DNA from: Mangifera indica
Lineage: Eukaryota; Streptophyta; Magnoliopsida; Sapindales; Anacardiaceae
DNA length: 64,000 nucleotides
Assembly: GCF_011075055.1 (NCBI RefSeq)
Contig: NC_058154.1
Span: 6,926,620 to 6,990,619 of the forward strand
Direction of reading: 5' to 3'
The position numbers and the translations under genes are program-made. The notes beneath the pieces are model-generated. The model was not told where the DNA came from. It did not search any database and saw nothing but the letters and a program-made list of their open reading frames with translations. The stretch's first letter is position 1; the number at the start of each line of letters is the position of its first letter. This document shows positions 1 to 12,767 of this stretch, one piece after another.

Positions 1-183
1 CACAGATCTTGTCTCCCAAGATGAAAAACAATACGTGAGCAAATGGTGTCATGGAAATAGACTAATGTCAACACCTCGTGTAGATTTTGAAGATGTTTCA
101 TCGAAAATTGAAACGGGTATGCGAAATTTGTATTTACAATTTTCACAGAATTTTGATCTTGGCATGTTTAATTATTTCCAACA
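1..183 (+). repeat. 5' LTR, 3' part only
   Basis: This is the 3' half of a 374-bp LTR. It aligns without gaps to 7151-7333 and ends in CCAACA. The window begins inside the LTR. Confidence 0.9.
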
Positions 184-184
184 T

Positions 185-197
185 TGGTATTAGAGCC
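185..197 (+). other. Primer-binding site (initiator Met-tRNA type)
   Basis: TGGTATTAGAGCC lies one base after the LTR end. It differs by one base from the usual plant copia site TGGTATCAGAGCC, which pairs with the 3' end of initiator tRNA-Met. Confidence 0.9.
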
Positions 198-620
198 TAG
201 GATACATATTTGTTATGTTTTTCTATGAATCATATTACATATATTGTGAAATTAAAATCTGCACGTTGAATTTCATTTTCAAAATTCGTTTTTGGACACG
301 AATTTAATTCGACTAAAATTGCATGAAATTGGTGTTGGAAAACATGTTGGATGTATACTAGGAATGATATTACATGTTTTAAATTAAAAAATGACTCGAA
401 TTAACACCAAAATCGATGAAAATTGACCTAAATCTGAGACCCAAGGCATCTTTTGCTTTATCGTCATTTCGATAGATTTCGATGCCATCGACATCGAAAC
501 TTTGAACGAGAAGCCTTAACGTCACTTAGGCTACAAAAGCCCTATAGTGTAGTCACCGAAAAATCGTCGGAAGAAGGCCAATTAAAAGGACAACAAGATT
601 AGGGTTCATCCCATGATTTT

Positions 621-1064
621 AGGTCAAAATTGGGTTGGAAAAACCTGATTACCTGACCCGATTGGTCAACAGGTTAGTCAAACTTGATGTCAATAGGTCA
701 ACCTGTTTAGTCAACTGGGTCACCCAACCTGGATCTTGACCCATGGATAACTCGATCAACTATTGACTGGTCAACAGTCAAATAGTTGACTAGTCAATGG
801 TCAACATTTGACCACACGTGATGATCTAATTTTGATGCGTGGTAGCATGTGAATGGAGTTGCCTAACGTGTGGAGGCACGTGTGAGCGAGTGATAATCTT
901 ATTTCGATGCGTTTGACTCATTCCTAGCGCCTGAAGGCGTATGCATACATATATACGGCGCGTGAAGGCGCATGCGACGTCTATTGGTGTGTGAAAGATT
1001 ATATAGGATTATTGTGGCGTGTGATAGCACGTGAACATCAATTTCCAATGCGTCTTAGCACGTG
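621..1064 (+). promoter_or_regulatory. Copia leader with clustered W-box cores and G-boxes
   Basis: Between about 621 and 812 I count ten GTCAA and four TTGAC pentamers, which is the core of the WRKY-binding W-box on both strands. Four CACGTG palindromes (G-box core) follow at 815-820, 877-882, 1028-1033 and 1059-1064. The stretch lies in the non-coding leader between the primer-binding site and the coding remnant. A regulatory role is inferred only from motif density. It could instead be a decayed tandem repeat whose unit happens to contain GTCAA. Confidence 0.35.
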
Positions 1065-1864
1065 AAATCTGTTTTCTGATCCTTGGATGTTGTGTAGTAC
1101 TTGGATCTAAATATGAGATGTGTTTCATGGGTCTTACGACATATAATGACATGTAATATCTTATTCCAACTCCCGAAGACACATATTGGTGTTTTAAAAC
1201 ACATGTTTCTACTTCATGCAAGTTTGTTGACTAGGGACCATCGCATTGCATGTCGAAACAATTAATACTCTATTAAATTCTCTTAAATGGAAAAGAGAAA
1301 ATGTTCATGCATGAATATGAGCCCCATAATCAATGATCTTATTCGGGACGTAAGAATTTGAAACTTTTGGGGATTGAGTGGATTCATTACAGCTTGCTAT
1401 AGAGCGACACTTAGTAATGTACAATAGAATATCCATTATTTTATCGTTATTCCCAAAACTAATGTAATGTGAGGTATTTGACCTAACGCAAATGTAATAG
1501 AGACTTTATAATGGATAAAGTGACTCAAAGATCGATACGGGTTGATGAAATAGTCCTAGTCAAAATAGATGATGCATTTGTTGTATCATATATATTAGTT
1601 AAGTATGATAATTCTGAGATTGGTAGAATTTAATGAAATTCTCATCCATAATTAATATTGGCGTAATTAGATTAAAGTTTAAAATGTCAAGTATTTGTGT
1701 TATGGAAGATGATTGGGAACATAGTGAACTTTTGATTTTGTGCCTTATGTGAGATATTTAAAATTTTAATGCGTAATTGCGACAATTGATATGTATTTGA
1801 TTACATTGATAGCATTGTGTCTAATAGATATGTCTCTGAGATCTAGTTAACCATAACATCTTAG

Positions 1865-4800
1865 AAAATGATGGCTGATCTGAATGAGAATGATACTAAA
1901 TAGAGAGAATTAAACCATATGGCATTTGAAATACAAATTATCCTAGATGAGTAAAAGGTTTGGAGGCTGTAGATCAGGTTAAGATAGAGTTATGGCTAAC
2001 TAGGGATAGAAACCCAATCAGTGCCTTACACAAACGTGTTATGGACGCACATCATGCATGTAAGAAGCAAGACTCACTTCGTGTGATATCTTGATTAGTT
2101 TCATGTTTATTGATCTGGTATATGAGTACCATTAATGTTCAACTGCATATGCCATAAGTATGGTTTTAGTTAAAAAGGTTTAGAGAAACTGCAGTCTCCA
2201 AATAAAGATAGTTGATTATTGAATTTGATTGAATGTCAAATCTGATCATGAAACTAAAGTCAACTACATGTAACCTAATATATGAATGGTAGGTTCATTT
2301 AGAAAAATGATTTCTTCTCGATAGTGGGAGCATATAAAGGTACATATGACCCACAGTGAGGAAAGAAGGACTTTTGTTAGTTGTTCTAGCCACATAAAAT
2401 TGAAGGAAAAACGCCCTTGAGGTAGCTGAATTTAACACTCATGCATACGTTGCCGAATCAATTTTTAAAAGTAAGTAGCTCAAGTCCTAATATAGAAAGG
2501 AGATCGTTTAATGCTCAAAGAATAAGAACAAGGAATTGAAATGAGAAGAATGGCAAAAGTACTAGAAGTAAAAACGGAAACAAGAATTATATCGCTTGTG
2601 AATGAACAGAGCTGAAAATGATAGTTTTGTTTAAAATCAAGTGATGAAACTTTGTTCTCTAATACTATGATATTAATTGAGTATTATCTTATGTGAATTA
2701 TAGACTCAGACGCCTCCGACCAAGTAGTTCATGATAGAAGATCTTTAGTAAATTTTTATTGAATTTTGAATAGAGCGAATTGGATATATGTAGGCAACAA
2801 CACAAAGGTTGTAGTAAGAGGAATAGACATAAGCAAATAAGTCTTACAGATGATCGAATCCTATACCTACACGAAATCCAATATGCTCCAAATATTCAAC
2901 AAATCTTGGTTAAAATACTTGTTCTTCTTAAACTAGGATATAATTTGAATTTCTCTGGGTGTTTTATTGAAATGTGATAGAATTGATTTCTACAGATTTG
3001 GTTTGTTGGTTGAATGGTTATATGGTGTTTGTCACCTTACATTTTTGATAATGTTAAGTTTTTCATTATTTGTTTTTCCTATGTGTATGGATATGAATGC
3101 AAATATATGACATGTTACATTAAGGCATGTTAGCCAAGATGGGTTAAACAAATTGGCCTATGAAAGTTTATTAGGAACTTTCACATAAATAGAATCGTCC
3201 ATATGTAAGCATTGCCTAGTTGGAAAAACTTCTAGAAAACCATTTGACAAAACTATATGAGTTTGACAAAGCTATATGAGTTTGACTTCCTTCGCAATCT
3301 ATATACTTAGGTATATATTTTCCTATGAATGTAGAGTTTAAGAATGTATCTCATATTTCATTACTAGTGATGATAACAATGTTCGATTCAGTCTTGTCTA
3401 CTTGATCTCCCATAAGTCAGAAGCAGTAGACTACTTTAGACGCTATATATAATTGAGGTTGAGAATCAATTAGACAAAATAGATAAGAGTTTTATGAACT
3501 CACCGAGGTCTTAAGCATTTGTTCCTAAGTTCAGGGAACTGAGTAATGAAATAAATAGTATGGTAAATAGTAATTCCAAAACTTTGCAACAACCAGTGTA
3601 GTGAAGAAGAGTAATTGAACTCTATTGGAAATGGTTAAGTCAATGAAAGCGTAAGCAAAACGTCAAGTCACTTTGTGATGATATAATATTAATTGCTGCT
3701 TGAGAACTTAACCGATTGCCTACTAATTCAGTTGTTTCCACTCCCTATGAGTTATGGTCAGGTAAAAAATCTGAGTTAACCTTAGTGGTTAGCAATATCT
3801 ATCTATAACTTTTCCCATAAGTTTGAATAATTAAGACTGAGAAGAAATGAATGTATCTTTATCAGATACGTTGAGCACTCCAAAGGGTATGTGTTCATTA
3901 GAGAGGATTTTGTTGGAAGATTAACTAAACTTGTATTAAAGATACTACATTCATAGAGGATATTTTTCTTAATAGGGATGATGTTGATAAAAAGTTTCAT
4001 CTGAATAAGATGAAAAATGAACGAGGATGGGTATATCTTAACGACCATTAGTTGAGTCCTAAGAAATGAGACCTATACTTGTTCTAAATAATAGAAACAA
4101 ATGCAATTAAACTCTAACCTATTTCGGATAGTGGGAGTAATGATCTTCAAGTGTTTGCTTTGTTCATCTCACCCTAGTGGGAGCATTAAGATTAACTTTA
4201 ATCTATTTCGGATAGTGGGAGCATTAATTCTCAATCGTATTGGAGTGGACATCCAAAAGTATTCAAGTGATGTTTTTTAAAGTGAAAACAAAGTTTTCAT
4301 AACCACTCCCCAAGATGATGAAGAACCTGAAATAAATATCCCATCCTTTAATAGGAAATTTTTGAAATGCATTAGAAGAAAAGATGGAATAACAAAGAAA
4401 ACAAACCAATTCTAGGTTTTGGTTGACTTATCACCATATCAAAAATTCATTGGGAATGAATGAGTTTCCTGAATTAGTCATAAGGCGGATGGCTCAATAA
4501 ATAGATATAATTTTGCTTAATAGCGAAAAACTATACCCAATGAGAAGGTATAGATTGTGTAGAAGGATATTTTCATCATTTATAATATTTACGTCAACGT
4601 GTTTGGTTCTAGCTATAATAACACATTTGAATTTAGAATTACACCAGATGAATGTCAAGACAATTTTCCTTAGTAGAAAACTTGACAAAGAAATCTACAT
4701 GAAATGAGATATAGATCTTATTATTATAGGTCTGAAGCGCAAAGAGTGCGAGCTTCAAAGATATTGATTGACCTAAAACTGTCATCAAGATACTAGTACT

Positions 4801-5832
4801 TGAACTTTGAGATAATTAATCAAGACCATCATGTCTATGTGACAAAGTCTGATGACAAATTTGGAATTCTATCAATGTTTATGATAATGTATAAATAGCT
4901 AGAAATGATTTGAAGTAAGTGATAATCATTAAAGGATGGTTGTCCATATCATTGACTTGTAGGATGTGGGAAAACAGATTACATATTGTTAATTTAAAAC
5001 TAGAGGAATTGTTCAAAGAAACTTTTGACTCTGTCATAAGAGCATAATATTCAAAAAGTTTTGGAACAATCCAATATGGTATACTGTGAACCCGTTGATA
5101 TCCCTGTGTCAAATGACAAATTATTGAGCCAAAAGAGAATGTCCCAAAACTTAAGATAGAAGCAGAGAAATGTCAAAGGTTACCTATTCAGATGTCATCA
5201 GATGTATTATGTATGCTATGGTGCGTACATGCCCATATATTTATTTTTTGATTGGGTTGGTTAGTCGATATAAGTAAATGTTGAAAAGAGCACTAAAAGG
5301 TTGTATGTAGAATTTTGATAATTAAAAGGCTTTATGGATGATTGATTATGTCATTGAGGATCGAACTTGCGTTTGATTGGCTATTGAGATACCAGTTGGG
5401 GAAGTGTTTTTAAACCAACGCAAATTAAATTATGGCTAAGGTTTCTTACTTCAAAAAGGCCCATATCTTGGAGCGATAAGAAACAGAGATACGTAGCCGT
5501 ATCCACATCAGAAGCCTAGTATATAGCCTGTTCAGTAAATATGCAAGAAACTGTTTGGTTGAGAAGATTCTTCATGAATCTGAGTAAACAGGACAATATT
5601 ATCGGAGCAATGGTTGTCTGTTGAAATATAAGATCTTGAATTTGTTATAAGATAGCCAAATGTATCGACACTAGACACAACGTAATAAAAGACTCAATTT
5701 CTAAGAGGGAAATGAACGTACAATATAATTCTACGCATAGAATAGTCACTGATCTTTTGACTGAGATTCTTCCAAGAAAAGTATATCTTGCACATGTTAA
5801 ATTTCTTGGATTGCGTAGACTATGATTGATGA
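1865..5832 (+). pseudogene. Copia gag-pol polyprotein, heavily broken
   Basis: This was the polyprotein for capsid, protease, integrase and reverse transcriptase/RNase H. In order I see a gag-like start near 1867, a protease-like DSDASD near 2703 (family DSGAS), a zinc-finger segment CKHCLVGKTSRKPF at 3204-3245 (the end of the GAG-pre-integrase region), reverse transcriptase LHQMNVKTIFLSRKLD at about 4640-4690, a segment reading PYSDVIRCIMYAMVRTCP at about 5185-5240, RNase H KQRYVAVSTSEA then YIAC near 5485-5540, and the usual C-terminal end near 5830. Stops and frameshifts separate nearly every block, so no functional protein is possible. The order and motifs fix it as copia rather than gypsy. 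Confidence 0.85.
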
Positions 5833-6959
5833 GGGTTAAGCTTATATATTGTACTGATGACACAACGTCGAAAACCATGAATTTAAGCTCATTTTATGTT
5901 TTGAACTTACGTCCTGAAATTCTTGGGTTTTCATTGCATACACATCGTTTTTAGCTTAACAAGATTATAATGTCACATAAGTTAGAGATTGGCTCACTCA
6001 CACGAGCAATGACCTTTGGCGCTAAGAGAACGAGCCAAGATGAGACATTATTCTTAAGAAATATGATGCTGAGAGAGCATACCAATGAGAGAGAAATTTC
6101 TCAAGAAAAGATTTATTGAAATAAAAATGTCACCTTGATGATTGATCAAGATGAGGTCATGAATAGATACATTTGAAAAAATGATCGATTTGGATTCCTT
6201 ACGTCCAAATAACTTGTGAATGTCATATGTGAGTTCTTAATATAGATAAATACCTACAAGTGTGAAGATGATTAAGAACTCAGGTTAGACGCTAGGTGTA
6301 GCGATTGAACTAAAATCTGTACAATGTTGTGAATGACATTTGAGAAAATACACACTGTAGCACATGATTCATACCATGTATGCATAAGTAAGACGACCAG
6401 TTAAAGTAACAGAAGGATGAATCCCTGCTTCTTCACTGTATGAGACTTTATGAGGATTACCTTATGTTGGTACCCGTTGACTTTTTACTGTTGTTCGATA
6501 TTTACTCTTAGTGTTGCTATCTTAGCTTAGAACCTATGGCCATGCATGATTCGGTCTATGGAACATGACTAGAAAAACAGCTAAGTTTAAATTGAGAATT
6601 TCGAGTAGAAGAGGAAGACTTATATGTTACGTGTGTCCATTGGCCGGCCGATCATGTCACTCATATGGAGATTGGACTTGATCATGGATATATAGGAAAA
6701 TAACACAATGATAAATGAGGGATTAAAGGGAGCTAGTGTTATCAAGTAAGTCTGGGGTGCTGCGAGCCTAACGCTTTGTTTTTGTTTTATTCGGGTTGAA
6801 GCGGCTATGTTATTCCTAACATATGTATAGTATTTAGCTTTCAAGTACAGGTTGCTCATGAGGTCGCACAATACATGTGCAAGTATGAAACGTACTGCTA
6901 TATGGGATTTCTGTGGCTAAGCATTTGGTTCAGGTCTTCCATCATGTGTGAGTGGGAGA

Positions 6960-7333
6960 TATTGGATCCGGGTCCACCGATGACGGGTCGACCTGACCCG
7001 ATTTGATTAACTACCAAAGGGCAGTTATTAGCTGTTATTAGCGGCTATTATTGGCAATTGGACTCTTATATAAAGTCCTAACTACCTCCCAAAGCAAATG
7101 ATGAGATAACGCCATTTTTACAAAGAATCATTCTCTACCTAACACAAAAGCACATATCTTGTCTCTCAAGATAAAAAGCAATACGTGAGCAAATGGTGTC
7201 GTGGAAATAAACTAACATTAACACCTCACATAGATTTTGAAGACGCTTCATCGAAAATTGAAACGGGTACGCGAAATTTGTATTTACAATTTTCACAGAA
7301 TTTTGAGCCTGGCATGTTTAATTATTTCCAACA
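6960..7333 (+). repeat. 3' LTR of the copia element (374 bp)
   Basis: It starts TATTGG and ends CCAACA. The family form is TGTTGG...CCAACA, so the terminal TG appears to have mutated to TA. It is preceded by the purine tract AGTGGGAGA. Its last 183 bp match the window start. A TATA-like TATATAAAG lies at about 7067-7075. Confidence 0.88.
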
Positions 7334-8889
7334 ATATTGCTCGGAGATTCTTTAGAGATACTTTATTTTTAACATTATTAATAAAGTTTGATGTTATTTA
7401 GGTTATATGATAAAAAGTTATGCATGTTGATTTGAGAATTACTTAATTGCATATAGACATGATTATACATGCATGACATAGATTTAGTAGTAGTTTACCC
7501 TAAGGGATAAGACTTTTGAGGTAGAGTGTTACATAAATGATGTACATAATTTTGAGTTTTGAACAAATAAATTATGGTAGTAATGATTAGAGCTTGAAAA
7601 GATTTGGGTAGGTCTTCTATGGATATTTGCAAATTGTGTTAAGAGAAATATGAGAATATGTAAATAAATAGAGAAGAAAGGTTAACAACAATGTTTTTAC
7701 ATTGTTCAACTGATGGTAAAAATGTTTATGCCCATGTTGATTTTATTACCTTGTAGTTTAGTATAAGAATAATACAACAGTTCTCTCTCTCTCTCTCTCA
7801 TTTTTGTTAATTAGTACCAACTAGCCATCTTTCTTTTTTCTCCATATTTTATATACATACTTTTGGTGGGAAAAAGACCTTCCCCCACTTCTCCCTCTCT
7901 TCCCATAATTTAATCAATTATTTTAAATTTAAATAATTGATTTACTTCTATATTGATGACATTTATATTTATGTAGTGATTAATGTATTTACTAGATGAC
8001 TGTTGTAGCTTAAGATTTGGCTCGTGACTTTTTTTTAAACCACAAAATGATTGTCGAACGTGAAATTATTTGATTGCTTGTCACTGGTCCATTAGTGTCT
8101 TTGTCTTTGATATCTTAAATTGTTGTGTTTGGAGGATTATCCTTGAATTGCTCATATTTGTTTCACAACACTAATTATTTAAAAAAAATTCAAATATAAT
8201 CCTAAAAATGAATATAAATTTTAAATAATTAAGAAAATAATTCGTTTTAATCTTTAATTCGAAAGTAATTTTTTAATATTATATATAACACAATTTTAAA
8301 CATTAAAACTATTAAAATTTCAATTGTATTTTAATTATTTAAACATTATTTTTGAATTACAGAAAAATATAACTAAAAAGTATATTTTAATTATATTTTA
8401 AAAATAAATTTATTTTTGAATTTAATACTTTTAAGTCTCGAACGTTTCATGTGTTTTTAGTTAGACACGTCAATTGGGTCGAACAAATTAAGGTCTGACC
8501 CAAAACACAAAAGTTAACCCTACTTGAAAAGGCTTAGTTTATCACTATTTAAAAAATTAAAAATTAGAAAAAATTTGCTTTCACTTGTGGCAGAAGCAAC
8601 TGAGGCTTCTAGCTCAAGTAAAAGCAAAGGCAATTGGCTTCTCCCAAAAAGGCAAAAGCCTTCAACAGTTACTAGTCGTTGTTTAATTTTTTAATTTATT
8701 TATTTTTCTCTATATAAACCAATTCAACTCTTCTTCGTTTTCAATTTTATTTACTAATCAATCAATTTATCAATCTCAATTCTTTTATTATATTCTTAAT
8801 CTCATTTTCTCTTATAAACTTTCTTTCGAAAACTATCTGATTCGTAAATAATAATTCTTTGTGTTTATAATTTTATTTTCATTTCAATT
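7334..8889. other. AT-rich intergenic DNA, no gene seen
   Basis: I see no coding signal on either strand. The stretch holds a (TC)n microsatellite at 7782-7799, homopurine/homopyrimidine runs and very AT-rich DNA from 8160 to 8440. The part after about 8500 is probably the 5' flank of the hAT remnant that follows, but I could not find its terminal inverted repeat. Confidence 0.6.
7782..7799 (+). repeat. (TC)n microsatellite
   Basis: Nine TC dinucleotide units in uninterrupted run. Confidence 0.95.
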
Positions 8890-11044
8890 TTGTTATTACA
8901 AAAGGATCCAATATCAAATGAATTCAATCAATTTGAATATTATCATGCTGACACTGATGATATTATTGATAATGCACAAAGTGGAATAGGTAAAGTATCA
9001 ACAGGTGAAAGTGGTACAGGTACAAGTACAGATTCGCATTATTTGACAGAGAGAAAAAGAAAAAAAAGGTCAATGGTGTAGGAGTACTTCGAACGAATAG
9101 AGGAAACGATAAAAAAAAAATTAATTCACCGAACAGTATGTAAATATTGTGGTTCTTGTTTGTCATGTGCAAGTACAAATGGCACGAAACATCTTTGGCG
9201 ACACATTACTAATTACTGTAAAAAAATTTCATATGAGCTCAGCGGACAAAAATAAATTGTATTCACCCAATCGCAGTTCGTTAGTCACGAAACCAGTTCA
9301 GCAAGAGGTCCTAACAGTTCCGAACACATGGGAGAAATGTCAATTTTCACGTACAATCAAATGAAGATGCAATACTACATGACCAGATATGTAATTGCTT
9401 ATGATCAACCTTTAGTTATGCAGAAGATGAAATTTTAGAATGAATTATGCAAAATAATGTTCAACCGACATTTAGAAGAATTTCTAAGTCAACTCTTAGG
9501 TCAAAAATCCTAAGAAATTATGAATTAATGAAATAAAAAGTTATTGGAGAATTAAGTAATTTTAATGGTGTCATTTTAATAACTTTTGATTTATAGACTA
9601 TTATATATCAAGATAAAGGATATCCATGTGTAACTATCCATTATATTAATTTTGATTGGTAGTTATGCAAAGAAATTATTGTATTTAGAAATTTAGAATA
9701 TTTGTATCATGGTCTTACAATTTATCGTGCATTAGCAAATATTTTTTAGGAATATAAAATTAACAATTATATTTTTTCAATTACTTTTGATTATGCTAAA
9801 AATAATGATAAAGTTATTGAATATATATATAATCATTTATCTCATCCATTTAATGAAAAATTATTTCATATTAGGTGTGTATGTCATGTTATTAATTTAA
9901 TAGTTTAAGAAAACTTGAGCTTGGCTAAAAAACATATACAAGTAATTAGACATGTCATTGCATACATTTCATCATTCTATCATGGGCATAAGCATATCAT
10001 TAATTATGTAAATTAATTGAGAAGAAAAAAAAATTAAAAGTAAATACTAAAACTATGTGAAATTCAATATGCCTCATATTGAAAGTGTGTGAAGGGTATA
10101 AAGTTTTTATAACACAGTACTTCAATATCCAACCAAAAGATTCTGCTAGTTCTTTTTTTTTTATAGATCAAGATTGGGAGATAGCTATAACTCTAATAAA
10201 CATGTTAAAGTCATTGAAGACAGTCACAAAGCATTGCTTAGGTGTATATTATCCAACAACTTGCTCAATAATATATAGTATGATTGAAATTAGTGATATT
10301 TTTAAAGAATATAGGTCTTATAAGTCTTATCATACTTTCTAGAATATATCTAGGCAAATTGAACAAAAATTTAAAAAATATTGGAGTGAAATTCCCTTAC
10401 TTTATTTTGTAGCTACTGTTTTATATCTTATGACAAAAACTAATGGATTACAAAATTTATTTGATGTTATTAATAAAAATTTGTCAATTAATAGCAATGT
10501 TAATTCTGTTGAATATGTTTAAGATTTTTTACTTGATATCTATAGTATTTATAAACAAAAATATAGAAGGATTGGATAAAATTCTATACTAGAGGTAAGT
10601 TCTAATAGTTTAGGCAAAAAAAAATAGTGCATATGATCTCTTTTACGTAAAGGTAAGTAGTCTGCCAGTCAAAGTATAAATTATGATTAATTTTATAATT
10701 ATATCAATATTGACCAATATCCAAAAATTGTTCAAAGATATAATGCTAAAAAACTAGATGTTTTGGCATAGTGGAAAGACAAGGTGGAAACTTTTCCTAT
10801 GCTTGATGTCATGGCCCGAGATCTACTAACACCTCCGATGTTGACTGTAGCATCGAAATCCACTTTTAATGCAGGTGGATGCATGTTGGATGATAGACGA
10901 TCCAATTTACACCTAAATATAGTCGAAAAGATAATGTATATGAAGGATTGGGTCAACGCTGATTTCAAAATACAGAATCGTATGACAAAAGATATCTTCA
11001 AAGAATTAAGAGATTTGGATGTTAAAATTTTTTTTTGTAATTGA
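8890..11044 (+). pseudogene. hAT transposase with BED zinc finger, broken
   Basis: This is the remains of an Ac/Tag1/RICESLEEPER-type hAT transposase. A BED zinc finger lies at about 9139-9204 (CKYC ... HLWRH). Further on, frames with stops give segments matching the hAT core: a TFDL-T block near 9590, YPCVTIHYINFDW near 9625-9660 and HIRCVCHVINLIV near 9868-9905. The C-terminal dimerisation domain is the best preserved part, within 10784-11044, with MARDLLTPPMLTVASKSTF and a WVNAD-like end. Several in-frame stops exclude a working enzyme. I could not identify the terminal inverted repeats or the 8-bp duplication. Confidence 0.8.
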
Positions 11045-11179
11045 AATTTATTATCTATCTAATGATAAGTTATACTCATATAAGAGTAAACTTGTTAATA
11101 GTCACTCTAAATATTACTACATATATACACACTCTCATTTAAATTTGTAAATAATTGAATTAATTTTTTTTTTATATAA

Positions 11180-12415
11180 ACATTATAATGATCTTTTTAA
11201 TGTATTTCTAGGAATAGTTTTATGTGCAAAATTTAATACAGTTTTAAAATAATTATTAAAACCTAAATTTTTACCAAAACTAAATACTAAGTGATTTATT
11301 GCTACCATTTTTACAAATTATTCTTTACTTTTATTATCACTATAAATAAATATAGATTTATGTGAAAAACTATACCCGATTATTTGTGTTTGACCGCTAT
11401 TTTGTCTAATTTTTTCGAATGCTTCAACTCTAAGTGCTTTTTGAATGTCTCATATCCACCTCTTTGCTTGAATTTATACATTTACTTATAATAATTTACA
11501 AACAATTTTAAAATTATTATCTTCTTTTTGTATTTTTTTAGAATGAATTTTGAAAATATCAAAAGTAAGAATTTGTTGTGGTTATTGTTCCATCTCCACT
11601 TACTGTTGTTGTGGCTCCATCTCTATATATTGACTTCCATTTTCTTATGTTAAAATAATCTTCCACAAATTAATCTTCATCTACATTTGATGTATATGAA
11701 TATTGACTAAATCTCTTACTAGGTGAAAAATTTTCACTACTTGCTACATTTTTATACTAAATCAAATTAATTATATAATTAATTAAGAAAGATAATGAGA
11801 ACAATAATAATAATAGGTAATAAATAAAATTAATTATAGAGATGAATTCCATAATTAATTATAAAATTGTATAATAGAAAGATAATAATAATTAAATCAT
11901 AAAAATTAAAATTGGAATTGATAAAAATAAAGAGAGAATTTGATTGAAAGATTAAAAGAATATTGAAAATTGAGAGAAAGAGAAATAAAAATAAATACAT
12001 GAAAGAGTTGAAAGATTAAATGAATATTTATAAGGAAAATTTTATATTAAAAATTAAAAAATTAAATTTTTTTAAATTAATGGGCCGGGCCTAACTGCCA
12101 TATAATTGCAGAGGCTGTAGAGCAGCCTTTGCAAAAATATAAACCCTTTTTTAATTAAAAAATATAAAAAAATTCAATTTTTTAATTTAAAATTAATAAA
12201 TTTTTTTAATTAAATTATTAAGTCACTGGTTCATGAATCTTTGAACCAACAGTTTAACTGCCGGTTCATGAACCAATAGTTTGACAGTTCAAAAAAAAAA
12301 GAAAAACTTGAACTAAACCGATAGAATCCTATTCCAATTCTGGCGGTTCTTGTTCTAGTTTTGCGCTGGCCGGTTCATGAGCCAAACTGGCCCATGGCCA
12401 GGATTAGCTCTAGGG
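11180..12415 (-). pseudogene. Second hAT remnant, N-terminal half, opposite strand
   Basis: On the minus strand, about 11760 to 11200, the translation resembles the N-terminal part of a BED-type hAT transposase (a GGYETFKKHLELKHSKKLD stretch near 11390-11460, then FGKNLGFNNYF). The part from 11760 to 12415 is then its 5' flank. It contains copies of GGTTCATGAACC-type palindromes (near 12230-12270 and 12380), as hAT subterminal regions often do. It converges on the plus-strand hAT at 8890-11044. The core and dimerisation domain are missing. Confidence is moderate because the translation is badly eroded. Confidence 0.5.
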
Positions 12416-12767
12416 GAGTCCTTTATTTGTGATTGGTCGGCTCCTACTGGTTAAGCCTCTCTTTCTGGGATAGTCTTTCTATTTTGCCCTGCAGTCTGCC
12501 ACTTGTGCCAGGGGTAAATTTGGACCCAAAAGTATACCTATGGTGGTTCCCGTAGGACGAGGGACAAATCCAACCCGAGCCGCAGTCTAATAAAAATAAA
12601 AATAGTCCTGTAACCATTGACAAAACTGTTCAAAGAATAAGCTCAGACACGATGATCTTTGGTAGACCATGATATAACCACTAATCAATTTTGGCACAAA
12701 AACACAATAATGAAACTGAATAAAAAGATGACATTTTCCTACAACTAAAGCAGTGAAGATCACCAAC

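Larger units (their letters stand above)
1..7333 (+). mobile_element. Degenerate Ty1/copia LTR retrotransposon (5' LTR cut by window edge)
   Basis: Positions 1-183 and 7151-7333 are direct copies of equal length, and the first is followed by an initiator-Met-tRNA-type primer-binding site (185-197). A purine-rich tract (about 6950-6959) precedes the second copy. Reading plus-strand frames between them finds copia protease, integrase zinc finger, reverse transcriptase and RNase H motifs in the copia order, with integrase before reverse transcriptase. All are broken by stops and frameshifts. By manual count the shared 183 bp differ at about 17 sites, mostly transitions, so the copy is old. About 1.7 kb of leader precedes the coding remnant and about 1.1 kb of non-coding DNA follows it. 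The target-site duplication cannot be tested because the left end lies outside the window. Confidence 0.9.

Noticed and set aside
185..197. Primer-binding sites here and elsewhere as parts of tRNA genes
   Set aside because: Only the 12-13 bases complementary to the tRNA 3' end are present, always next to an LTR; no cloverleaf follows.
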